Positions 5,554 to 12,261 of a stretch of 21,118 nucleotides of DNA are shown here, one piece after another. The DNA lies in NCBI GenBank assembly GCA_016185555.1, contig JACPNI010000060.1, positions 1 to 21,118 on the forward strand. Direction: 5' to 3'. The notes below the pieces were generated by a model. The model saw nothing but the letters and a program-made list of their open reading frames with translations, had not been told where the DNA came from and made no database searches. Within the stretch, counting starts at the first letter, position 1. Each line of letters starts with the position of its first letter. Both the position numbers and the translations under genes were made by a program. Source of the DNA: Candidatus Woesearchaeota archaeon. Its GTDB lineage: Archaea > Nanobdellota > Nanobdellia > SCGC-AAA011-G17 > JACPNG01.

Positions 5554-6927
5554 TCAATTCTTGTGCTTTTTTAAAGAAGAAAGTAAACCCTTCCTACTCC
5601 CCCACACTAAAGCCTCTTCCCATACCTCTTCTATTCTTTTAACAGGAATAATCTCTACTTTATCTAATTTAAATTTATCAATTATAATATCTTTCTCATT
5701 TGACTTTGGTACTATAACCCTTTTTAATCCTGCATCTATAGCTGCCTCTACCTTTGCCGTTATTCCTCCAATAGCTAACACCTCGCCCTTAACACTTAAA
5801 CTTCCTGTCATTGCAGTATCTTGTCTAACAGGTATCTCTTTGAGAGAGGAAAGAATTGCTGTTGCCACCGCTATTGAAGCAGAATCTCCTTCAACACCGG
5901 AATCCGCTGTTTGTAAAAACTGAATAAAAATATCATATTTTTCCTTGATATCCTCACCAAAGAATTTTAAAATAATTGCTGAAACGTTTTTTACAGCCTC
6001 TTTTGCTATTTCTCCCAATTTGCCTGTTGCAACAAACTCTGTTTTTCTCCCTCCCCCCAAAACCACTTCAGATTCTATTGGAAGGACTATCCCACTGAAT
6101 GTTGACCCAGAACCCATTACAGCTAATCCATTAACCCTTCCTATCTTTTTGCCCTGCGTTATTATAACCTCATACTTTTTCTTATTCTCTAGATACTTAT
6201 CAGCAATTTGTTGTTCAAGATTCCTGGAAAGCTTCTTTGCCTGTATAACATTCTCTTTTGTGACTATATCTTTACCTTGCTCTTTTGCCAAGTCTCCTGC
6301 TGCTCTCACAAGCCCACCAAGCTCTCTTAATCTTAATGTTAATTTGCCTGCCATTCCTGCTCTTTTTCTTGCTTCTTGTATTATCTCTTCAACAGCTTCT
6401 TTACTGAAGTGCGGAATCTTGCCATCTTTCAATACCTCTTGTGCAACAAAAACAGCCAACTTATTCCTGTTTTCTTGATTATCCTCCATTGTTGTGTTCA
6501 TATAAACCTCATAACCAAACCCCGTAATCCTTGATCTTAAGGCTGGATGCATATGCCTTAGAATCTCTAAATTACCAGCTGCGACTATGACAAAATCTGT
6601 TGGAACTGGTTCACTTCTTGTCATTGCCCCTGAAGACCTCTCGCTCTGTCCTGTAATCGGGTACTTTTTCTCCTGCATTGCAGTAAGAAGCTCCTGTTGA
6701 GACCTAAGAGTTAGCGTTGAAAGCTCATCTATAAATAAAACCCCTCCGTTTGCCCTATGAATCATTCCTGCAATTAATCTTTCATGCGGCGGGGTTCCTA
6801 ATCCTCCTGAGTTTTTTACTAAAATTTCATTTACTATGAGATTACCTGATTCTGTGGTCAAATTATAGAGGTAACCTTTGTAAGGAATTTTTTCTATTTT
6901 CTTTATTTTTTCTGTTTTTAGTTCCAT
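5554..6927 (-). CDS. lon: LonB protease C-terminal part, preceded by a C-intein (own ATG)
   Basis: This 457-residue frame has its own ATG. Residues 1-39 are the C-terminal splicing part of an intein, with block F/G around YLYNLTTESGNLIVN and a terminal Asn at 39. The Lon extein then resumes with Ser40 as SGGLGTPPHER. The ATPase continues with Walker B GGVLFIDEL (Asp67, Glu68) and the arginine-containing PALRSR; the Lon protease domain ends the protein, with the LonB-type catalytic Ser349 in EGDSAS and Lys392 in GGITAKVEAA. LonB is the membrane-bound ATP-dependent protease of archaea. The ATG overlaps the stop of the endonuclease ORF by ten bases (6918-6927) and lies in the same frame as the N-terminal lon ORF. 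No clear Shine-Dalgarno sequence precedes it, so coupled re-initiation or frameshifting is implied. Joined to the N-extein it would make a normal 623-residue LonB. Confidence 0.92.
   Translation of the reverse strand: MELKTEKIKKIEKIPYKGYLYNLTTESGNLIVNEILVKNSGGLGTPPHERLIAGMIHRANGGVLFIDELSTLTLRSQQELLTAMQEKKYPITGQSERSSGAMTRSEPVPTDFVIVAAGNLEILRHMHPALRSRITGFGYEVYMNTTMEDNQENRNKLAVFVAQEVLKDGKIPHFSKEAVEEIIQEARKRAGMAGKLTLRLRELGGLVRAAGDLAKEQGKDIVTKENVIQAKKLSRNLEQQIADKYLENKKKYEVIITQGKKIGRVNGLAVMGSGSTFSGIVLPIESEVVLGGGRKTEFVATGKLGEIAKEAVKNVSAIILKFFGEDIKEKYDIFIQFLQTADSGVEGDSASIAVATAILSSLKEIPVRQDTAMTGSLSVKGEVLAIGGITAKVEAAIDAGLKRVIVPKSNEKDIIIDKFKLDKVEIIPVKRIEEVWEEALVWGSRKGLLSSLKKHKN
6811..6927 (-). mobile_element. 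C-intein segment of the Lon intein
   Basis: These 39 codons carry the C-terminal splicing blocks: a beta strand YLYNLTTESGN and the end NEILVKN. The terminal Asn39 is followed by Ser+1 of the extein (SGGLGTP). The usual penultimate His is Lys38. A length of 39 residues matches typical C-halves of split inteins. The insertion point, between DPLQ and SGGLGTP in the Lon ATPase, is the site of known Pyrococcus Lon inteins, which from memory end in a similar VKN. Confidence 0.85.
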
Positions 6928-7991
6928 TTTTCTAGTGGTTCTTGGTTTAGGATGAAAGTTAATGATTTATCTGTTAATCTTAGATTTTTTTTAATCCACT
7001 CTTTAGAGTAGTTCCTTTTAGTTAATACGTTTATAGTGTTAGAAATTTTATTAAACCTTTTCAATTTTAATTGCTGTAATTCTGTTAATGTGTTTTGTAG
7101 TTTTTGAGCTTTTTGTTGTGAATAACTTATTCTTATATTTTTGTAAAAGTTCATTAGATTGTCAAAATTTAGATTTATTGCTAATTTCATTAAAAGTTTG
7201 TTAATTCCTTGTTTATGCTGTCTGGTGTATATTTTTTCTGCTTTAACTCCTTTGATTTTTAGATATTCTTGGATGTTATTTAGAAAATTTATTCTGTTTT
7301 GCAATAATTCTTTTTTACAAACTAACCCTATATCTAAAGAGTCTGTTCTTCTTTTGTCTTTATGGATTTTAGGAATTCCTATCTCATTTCCAAAGAAAGA
7401 GGCAAAGAAGCAGTCTTGTAAATTAATATTTGCTAATATCCATTCTGGAATATTTATCTCTATTTCTGATTTCCTTCCAATTGGTGCTCCTACGGCCTGA
7501 AAGAACCTTATTATATTCCTATTTGTATTTTGATAGCAGTAAGAATGACCATATTCTCCTCCTTCTATAATCCTTGAGTTAGAATCTATTTCTTTTCCGA
7601 ATATTTGGTTTATATTTTCTTTGAATTCTTTTACTGATTCTAGTTCTGAGCTAGATAAAAAAATTCCGTTTGAATTCTTGAAGATTCCCCCATCCCCAAA
7701 AGTTGTTCCTAATATTTTTGCAATTGATGGTAATTTTGTATTATTTTCTATCAAAGGTAAAAGATTTCTTTGTTTTAACCAATTTATAGTTTGTATTGGA
7801 AATGGAATATATCTCTTAGCGTGCCACCATCTTGTTTTATGGGCTGGTTTTTGCAATATTTTTGATATTTTTTTATACCCGATTTCTGGATTTTGTTTCT
7901 TAATCTCTTGGTACTGAAGATATAATTTAGATTGCTCTTGTTGTTTTTTATTGTAGGTGTTTGTTATATCTTGTTCTGTTAAGATTGTCAT
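6918..7991 (-). CDS. LAGLIDADG homing endonuclease as a separate ORF within the split Lon intein
   Basis: A 357-residue protein with two LAGLIDADG motifs: LGTTFGDGG at residues 94-102 (acid Asp100) and FFASFFGNEIG at 195-205 (likely acid Glu203). It therefore looks like a monomeric, probably active homing endonuclease. An HTH-like segment lies at about residues 38-60 (GYKKISKILQKPAHKTRWWH). IIRFFQAVGAPIGRKS near 160-174 resembles the endonuclease part of known Lon inteins, suggesting descent from an ordinary Lon intein. It has no splicing blocks. The ATG lies four bases after the TAG of the N-terminal lon ORF, and its stop overlaps the next ORF's ATG. Its frame is +1 relative to both lon ORFs, and a TGA blocks it five codons before the ATG. 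It would cut an intein-less lon allele to drive homing. Confidence 0.85.
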   Translation of the reverse strand: MTILTEQDITNTYNKKQQEQSKLYLQYQEIKKQNPEIGYKKISKILQKPAHKTRWWHAKRYIPFPIQTINWLKQRNLLPLIENNTKLPSIAKILGTTFGDGGIFKNSNGIFLSSSELESVKEFKENINQIFGKEIDSNSRIIEGGEYGHSYCYQNTNRNIIRFFQAVGAPIGRKSEIEINIPEWILANINLQDCFFASFFGNEIGIPKIHKDKRRTDSLDIGLVCKKELLQNRINFLNNIQEYLKIKGVKAEKIYTRQHKQGINKLLMKLAINLNFDNLMNFYKNIRISYSQQKAQKLQNTLTELQQLKLKRFNKISNTINVLTKRNYSKEWIKKNLRLTDKSLTFILNQEPLEKWN

Positions 7992-7995
7992 TTTG

Positions 7996-8979
7996 CTATT
8001 TTCTCACAAAAACTTCTTTTCCTCTTTTTAGTTTTGAGGCTTCTATATATTGTTTTTTTCCTTTATTTTTGACTGCTATTTTGTGCTCTGGTGTTACGAG
8101 AAGTGTTTTTCCTGCTTCCGTTGTTATTTTGTATAAGTAGGACTTGTCTGATTGGTATTTATTAACTGATAATACTTGGATTGGTTGGATTTTTCCACTT
8201 TTTTCTGCTAAAATAAATAATTCATCTTTTTTAAGATAAGTTGCAATATACCCCTTTTTCTTAATTAACTCTTTTTCATGTTTTTTTAATAATCTATTTA
8301 CTTCTATTGAAATATTTACTTTTTTTCCATTTAATTTTTGTATTATATTATTATCACTAAACGATTGCAAAGGATCGTGCAAAACATCGCCTAGTAAAGA
8401 CCCTGCATGTGCTCCTGTTGCATCAATAAATGGGGCTATATTTTTATTTTCATTATCTACTAATAACTTTGGTGCATTTGTTGCTTCTCCAAATTTCATT
8501 CTCTTCCCGATGTTGATAAATAAAATCAAACCTAAAACAAAGACCATGCTTGAAATCATAGAGGCAGCATAAACTACATCTGATATCTGCCCTGTTTTCC
8601 AGAAATAATAAGGTAATAAGGATATAACCAAAACTATAATTAACATGAATAAATTTTGGTTTTTAAAGGAAGACATTGCCTGCAGTCTTGCTTTTACAAT
8701 TATTTCTTTTCCTTTTCCTTTAGGAACTGTTCTTATTAAAGGAACATTTTCATCAGAAGGATTGGGAAAAGCAAGAATATCAATTAGTTTCTCTTTAGGA
8801 AGAGATTCTGCTAATGCTTGTCCTAATAAACTCTTTCCTGTTCCAGGATCACCTATCAAAAGAACATGTCTTCTTTGTTTTGCTGCTTTTTTAATTATTG
8901 TAACAGATTCGTCCTGGCCTATAATCTGATCTATTATTTTTGATGATACTTTGATATCTTTAGTTGTTTTAAAATCCAT
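7996..8979 (-). CDS. lon: LonB protease N-terminal part ending in an N-intein
   Basis: The N-terminal 327-residue frame of archaeal LonB. It begins with the LonB-typical IDQIIGQDE and QRRHVLLIGDPGTGKS, the Walker A at residues 43-50. Two membrane helices (about 111-126 and 135-158) are inserted in the AAA+ domain, which anchors LonB to the membrane. The extein stops at DPLQ (205). Ser206 starts the N-part of an intein, and a TAG at 7996-7998 ends the frame just after the block typical of the end of an N-splicing domain (EASKLKRGKEVFV). Walker B and the protease site are on the separate ORF at 5554-6927, so this protein alone cannot hydrolyse ATP normally or degrade proteins. A possible TATA element is at 9023-9032. 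Confidence 0.92.
   Translation of the reverse strand: MDFKTTKDIKVSSKIIDQIIGQDESVTIIKKAAKQRRHVLLIGDPGTGKSLLGQALAESLPKEKLIDILAFPNPSDENVPLIRTVPKGKGKEIIVKARLQAMSSFKNQNLFMLIIVLVISLLPYYFWKTGQISDVVYAASMISSMVFVLGLILFINIGKRMKFGEATNAPKLLVDNENKNIAPFIDATGAHAGSLLGDVLHDPLQSFSDNNIIQKLNGKKVNISIEVNRLLKKHEKELIKKKGYIATYLKKDELFILAEKSGKIQPIQVLSVNKYQSDKSYLYKITTEAGKTLLVTPEHKIAVKNKGKKQYIEASKLKRGKEVFVRK
7999..8364 (-). mobile_element. N-intein segment of the Lon intein
   Basis: These 122 codons run from Ser206 of the N-terminal lon ORF to its stop. They contain a degenerate block A (SFSDNNII), with Ser in place of the common Cys1, and a block B YLYKITTEAGKTLLVTPEH whose TxxH residues are Thr296 and His299. A strand set ending KRGKEVFVRK closes the N-splicing domain. 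No endonuclease motif is in this frame. Length and content are those of a split-intein N-half. Confidence 0.85.
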
Positions 8980-9006
8980 ATTACCAAATATACTTTAAAA
9001 TAGTTA

Positions 9007-9023
9007 AAAAAGTTTTGCTTTTT
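9007..9023 (-). terminator. Small hairpin with T-run before lon
   Basis: AAAAAG at 9007-9012 can pair with CTTTTT at 9018-9023 around a five-base loop. On the minus strand the stem ends in a T-run just after the PRC-barrel gene. It may end that transcript, but the stem is weak. Confidence 0.3.
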
Positions 9024-9035
9024 AAATATAAGAGT

Positions 9036-9299
9036 TTATAAGATCTCTTCTTCAGAAACTACTACAAAATCTCCTATTGCAATTACAGCACTATAGGGAA
9101 TCATATAATTTCCTTTTTGATCTTTTTCTAATTCAAGACCTTCTGCATAACTTGTTGGGTTCCTTAAAATAATATGGATTAGTTCTCCTGTTTTTGTTTC
9201 AAAAAGAACATTCCCTACTTCTCCGAACCTTTTTCCTGATTTTGTTACAACAGTTTTCCCTAGAATCTGTCTTGAATATCTCTTTTCTTCATCAGCCAT
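9036..9299 (-). CDS. PRC-barrel domain protein
   Basis: An 87-residue soluble protein consisting of one PRC-barrel domain. It starts MADEEKRYSRQILGKTVVTK and continues with GKRFGEVGNVLFE, TGELIHIILRNPT and IPYSAVIAIGDFVVV, all in the family pattern. PRC-barrel proteins occur in photosynthetic reaction centres, in RimM (ribosome maturation) and as free-standing archaeal proteins, some linked to cell division; this one is a short stand-alone form. I chose the ATG at 9299 because GGGTGG lies about five bases before it and the domain begins there. Upstream in-frame starts (ATG 9317, TTG 9329) add residues without family sequence. A TATA-like element at 9341-9349 serves it. It lies upstream of lon on the same strand. 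Confidence 0.85.
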   Translation of the reverse strand: MADEEKRYSRQILGKTVVTKSGKRFGEVGNVLFETKTGELIHIILRNPTSYAEGLELEKDQKGNYMIPYSAVIAIGDFVVVSEEEIL

Positions 9300-9385
9300 T
9301 AAACCACCCTTATTCATTAAAAAAACCAATGATAAATAAAAGTATATAACCTATTTATAAACTTTTCTAGGAAATAATAGATATA

Positions 9386-9607
9386 TTAGTTAACTCCTTT
9401 TTTGATAAATTCAAAAATAGCTGCCCCTGTTTGTGATATCCCACTTGAAGGTGAAGAAGGTAAATAACTACTTATTATATATATTGAAAGGATTAAAAAA
9501 AATAAAAAAATAAAAAACCTTAATGTTTTCCTTAGTAAGTGATGTTTAATAGTCTCAAATACTAAGAATAAAACGAGAGCTATTAAGATTAGATAAAACC
9601 AGTTCAT
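9386..9607 (-). CDS. Small membrane protein with two helices
   Basis: A 73-residue, very hydrophobic protein. Helix one is at about residues 3-19 (WFYLILIALVLFLVFET); a basic loop (KHHLLRKT) follows; helix two is at about 30-47 (RFFIFLFFLILSIYIISS). The short polar tail SSPSSGISQTG could lie outside. No family is recognised; it could be a membrane-complex subunit. A TATA-like run at 9627-9638 lies 20-31 bases before the ATG, so the transcript is probably leaderless. It is divergent from cdc6 across the origin-like spacer, and the first gene on that side. Confidence 0.65.
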   Translation of the reverse strand: MNWFYLILIALVLFLVFETIKHHLLRKTLRFFIFLFFLILSIYIISSYLPSSPSSGISQTGAAIFEFIKKGVN

Positions 9608-9626
9608 AAACTTGTAAAAAGAGAAA

Positions 9627-9638
9627 TATATATAAAAA
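9627..9638 (-). promoter_or_regulatory. TATA box of the 9386-9607 gene
   Basis: On the minus strand this is TTTTTATATATA, 20-31 bases before the ATG at 9607. Confidence 0.5.
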
Positions 9639-9665
9639 TTCGTTTTGAACTAAAAGTAGTTACAA

Positions 9666-9694
9666 ACCCCCAGACACCACTATTTCCTTTGGAA
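9666..9694 (-). repeat. ORB-like element, left, G-string type
   Basis: Read on the minus strand: the dyad TTCCAAAGGAA, then a short spacer, then GGTGTCTGGGGGT. The dyad plus G-string is the form bound by Orc1/Cdc6 in characterised archaea. Confidence 0.7.
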
Positions 9695-9867
9695 TAAAAC
9701 AGATTAGATTCTTCAATTTTGATAAGTTTTAAATAATAATAAATGAAATTTGTAAAAGAAATATACTAAAATTTTTATTCTTAAGTAATTAAATTTTATT
9801 TTATAAATATTTATATCTTAAATAATATAAGTTAGTTAAAGAATTTATTATTTTTTGTAATTTAAAT

Positions 9868-9896
9868 TTCCACGTGAAACTTAGGTGTCTGTGTCT
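9868..9896 (+). repeat. ORB-like element, right
   Basis: Read on the plus strand: TTCCACGTGAAAC, then GGTGTCTG, matching the left element in register. The G-string is degenerate (TGTCT). It is oriented opposite to the left copy. Confidence 0.65.
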
Positions 9897-9915
9897 ATTT
9901 TACAACACAAGAATA

Positions 9916-9925
9916 TTTATATAAG
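9916..9925 (+). promoter_or_regulatory. TATA box of cdc6
   Basis: TTTATATAAG lies 21-30 bases before the cdc6 ATG at 9946, so the replication operon is probably transcribed leaderless. Confidence 0.55.
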
Positions 9926-9934
9926 ACAACGTTG

Positions 9935-9946
9935 GTTTCCTGTGGA
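9935..9946 (+). promoter_or_regulatory. Possible mini-ORB at the cdc6 start
   Basis: GTTTCCTGTGGA has the TTCC-N-GGA pattern of a mini origin box and overlaps the cdc6 initiation site. Cdc6 bound here would block its own transcription. The match is short, so this is tentative. Confidence 0.3.
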
Positions 9947-12246
9947 TGGTACAAAAAGAGCTAACTAATTTCTTTGAAAATTATATAAAAAAGGATCCCC
10001 TCTTTTTTAACAAAAAAGCCCTTCAGGATGGCTATACTCCTAAAGACATACTACATCGTGAAGATCAGATAAATCAGATTGCATCTATTTTAGCACCAAT
10101 TTTAAGATTAGAAAAACCATCAAATTTATTTATTTACGGAAAAACTGGTTGCATTTCTGGAAATAGTTTAGTTTATACGGAACAAGGATATATTAAAATA
10201 AAAGAAATTAGTCAAAATTCTAAAGTTTTAACTTTTAATATAAAGGAAAAAAAGTATGAATGGTCTAATTTTGTATTTTTAAGATTTGAAAATAAAGACA
10301 ATTTATTAAAAATAGAATTAGATAATGGTTTTTGTTTAATTGTAACTAAAGATCATCCTTTATTATCTTCTTCATTTAAATGGAAGAAAGCAGATCAGTT
10401 TTCTTTAAATGACAAAATAGTTGTTGGTTATGATTTACCAAATATTAATAAAAATGAAATTTCTCTGGCAATGACTAGATTATTGGGGTTTGTTATTAGT
10501 GATGGTTCTTTAAACAGAAGAAAAAGAATTGTTAAAGACAGCAGAGGTTATTTTTATAACTCAGATAGACAAAGATTAAGGTATTTTAGTAATGATTTCT
10601 TTTTATTAAATAAATTTAAAGAAGATCTTAATTTTTTATATGATTATACTCCAAGCATTGTAAAAGATGGTAACAGATGTCCAGCTGTAGAATTAATATC
10701 ACAAGAAGTTTGTCAAGTATTAAATAAATACGGGATTCCTTTTGGATCTAAGAGTTATATTGTTGAAGTTCCTGAGATTATATTTAAATCCTCTAGTGTT
10801 ATTCAAAGAGAATTTTTAAAAGCATTATTTTCTGGAGATTCAACAGTTAGCAAGAATACTTATCAAATTGAATACTATTCTAATTCAAAGAAATTATTAG
10901 AAGGAATTTCTCTTTTACTCTATCAAGAAGGGATAACTTGTAAAATAAGGAAAAAAACAGTTAATTTAAATAACAAAATATTTAATTCCTATAGACTTTA
11001 TATACAAAGCCAGGATAATTTAATTAAGTTTTTTTATAAAATTGGATTTTATTCTAGTGATAAGCAAAATAGGTTGAAGAACTTAATTAATAAATACCAA
11101 AAAAAGATGAAAATTAATAAAGATAATTATGCTATCTCTAAAATTGTAAAAATAGAGGAAGTTTATGAGCCCTACGTTTACGATTTAAAAGTTCCAAAAA
11201 ATCATAATTTTATAGCAAATGGTATAGTTTCACATAATACAGGCAAAACACTTTCTCTTAAATATATCACGTCTTCTTTATTGGAAACAGCAAAAAAGAA
11301 TGAACTTCCTGTAAAAATAGTCTATCTAAATTGTAAATTAAAAAGGGTTTCAGATACAGAATACAGATTAATTGCAGAACTTACTAGATCCTTGGGAAAA
11401 GAAGTTCCAGCTACAGGGTTGCCAACAGAAGAAGTATACAAATTATTTATTAAAAAGATTGAAGAAGAGAAGGTATTACTTATTTTGATTTTAGATGAAA
11501 TAGATCAATTAGTTAATAAAATAGGCGATGAAATTTTATATAATCTAACAAGATTAAATTCAGATTTAAAAAATAGTGAAGTCTCTTTTATCGGAATTTC
11601 TAATAGTTTATTTTTTATTAATAGCCTGGATCCAAGGGTAAAAAGCAGTTTAGGTGAAGAAGAACTGGTTTTTCCACCTTATAATGCAATTCAATTACAA
11701 AGTATATTAAAACAAAGAGCAGAATTAACATTTAAATTTGGTGTAATTGAAAATGGAGTAATTGAAAAATGTGCTGCTTATGCTGCCAGGGAACATGGTG
11801 ATGCTAGGAAAGCATTGGATTTATTAAGAGTAGCAGGGGAAATTGCAGAAAGAAATAACCAGAATAAAATATTAATAAAAAATATTGATGAAGCAGAAGA
11901 AAAAATAGAAAGAGATAGGGTTTTGGATGTAATAAATACACAGCCCAAACAATTTAACTTAACATTATATTCTATCTTTTATTTATGCCAGAATAATTCT
12001 TCAAAACCAGTGTTTACTGGTGATGTTTATGAAATTTATAAAGAAGCCTGTTTTAAAGGTGGGGTAAGACCTTTAACTCAAAGAAGGATAAGTGATATCA
12101 TAGCGGAATTAGATATGTTGGGTATAATAAATGCTAAAGTAATTAGTAAAGGAAGGTATGGAAAGACAAGGGAAATAAGACTTGAAATTCCCCAGTCAAC
12201 CATACCAAATATAAACAATTTATTAAAAAAAGGTCTTGATTTATAA
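9946..12246 (+). CDS. cdc6: Orc1/Cdc6 replication initiator containing an intein
   Basis: The archaeal initiator that binds origin boxes and helps load MCM. The precursor is 766 residues; removing the 363-residue intein (69-431) leaves 403, the usual size. The split P-loop rejoins as YGKTG plus TGKTLS, a proper Walker A. Walker B is LLILILDEID (Asp517-Glu518), sensor 1 is around FIGISNS (553) and sensor 2 is GDARKALDLLR (619-628). Residues 660-760 form the winged helix that contacts DNA. It heads the operon cdc6-DP1-DP2: 15 bases separate it from DP1. An origin-like spacer lies directly upstream, as in many archaea. Until the intein is removed the ATP site is broken, so initiator activity depends on splicing. 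Confidence 0.95.
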   Translation: MVQKELTNFFENYIKKDPLFFNKKALQDGYTPKDILHREDQINQIASILAPILRLEKPSNLFIYGKTGCISGNSLVYTEQGYIKIKEISQNSKVLTFNIKEKKYEWSNFVFLRFENKDNLLKIELDNGFCLIVTKDHPLLSSSFKWKKADQFSLNDKIVVGYDLPNINKNEISLAMTRLLGFVISDGSLNRRKRIVKDSRGYFYNSDRQRLRYFSNDFFLLNKFKEDLNFLYDYTPSIVKDGNRCPAVELISQEVCQVLNKYGIPFGSKSYIVEVPEIIFKSSSVIQREFLKALFSGDSTVSKNTYQIEYYSNSKKLLEGISLLLYQEGITCKIRKKTVNLNNKIFNSYRLYIQSQDNLIKFFYKIGFYSSDKQNRLKNLINKYQKKMKINKDNYAISKIVKIEEVYEPYVYDLKVPKNHNFIANGIVSHNTGKTLSLKYITSSLLETAKKNELPVKIVYLNCKLKRVSDTEYRLIAELTRSLGKEVPATGLPTEEVYKLFIKKIEEEKVLLILILDEIDQLVNKIGDEILYNLTRLNSDLKNSEVSFIGISNSLFFINSLDPRVKSSLGEEELVFPPYNAIQLQSILKQRAELTFKFGVIENGVIEKCAAYAAREHGDARKALDLLRVAGEIAERNNQNKILIKNIDEAEEKIERDRVLDVINTQPKQFNLTLYSIFYLCQNNSSKPVFTGDVYEIYKEACFKGGVRPLTQRRISDIIAELDMLGIINAKVISKGRYGKTREIRLEIPQSTIPNINNLLKKGLDL
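10150..11238 (+). mobile_element. Cdc6 intein with LAGLIDADG endonuclease, in the P-loop
   Basis: Codons 69-431 form a full intein. It starts with Cys69 (CISGNSLVYTEQGY, block A), has block B ending TKDH (134-137), and LAGLIDADG motifs LLGFVISDGS (179-188) and FLKALFSGDST (290-300). It ends with VYDLKVPKNHNFIANGIVSHN (block F and G; His430, Asn431), and Thr432 is the +1 residue. All splicing residues are standard. The insertion splits GKTG/TGKT of Walker A. It reads as one frame, unlike the Lon intein, and looks more AT-rich than the host gene. Confidence 0.95.
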
Positions 12247-12261
12247 ACTTAGGGGGAATTT

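Larger units (their letters stand above)
9666..9896. other. Candidate replication origin: inverted ORB-like elements flanking an AT-rich core
   Basis: The 338-base spacer before cdc6 holds no gene. Two 29-base elements in opposite orientation, 9666-9694 (minus) and 9868-9896 (plus), align without gaps at 19 of 29 positions. The shared parts are TTCCA, then GAAA, then GGTGTCTG. The left one contains the dyad TTCCAAAGGAA and ends in a G-run, as archaeal origin recognition boxes do. Between them are about 170 bases of nearly pure A and T (9697-9867) that could unwind. This matches known archaeal oriC layout: inverted ORBs around a duplex-unwinding element beside orc1/cdc6. Confidence 0.75.

Noticed and set aside
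5561..6478. Two plus-strand frames of 120 and 177 residues
   Set aside because: Both are antisense to the conserved Lon protease domain and have no independent signals.
9036..9329. Longer PRC-barrel start at TTG 9329
   Set aside because: It adds ten residues without family sequence; ATG 9299 has a nearby GGGTGG and starts at the conserved domain.
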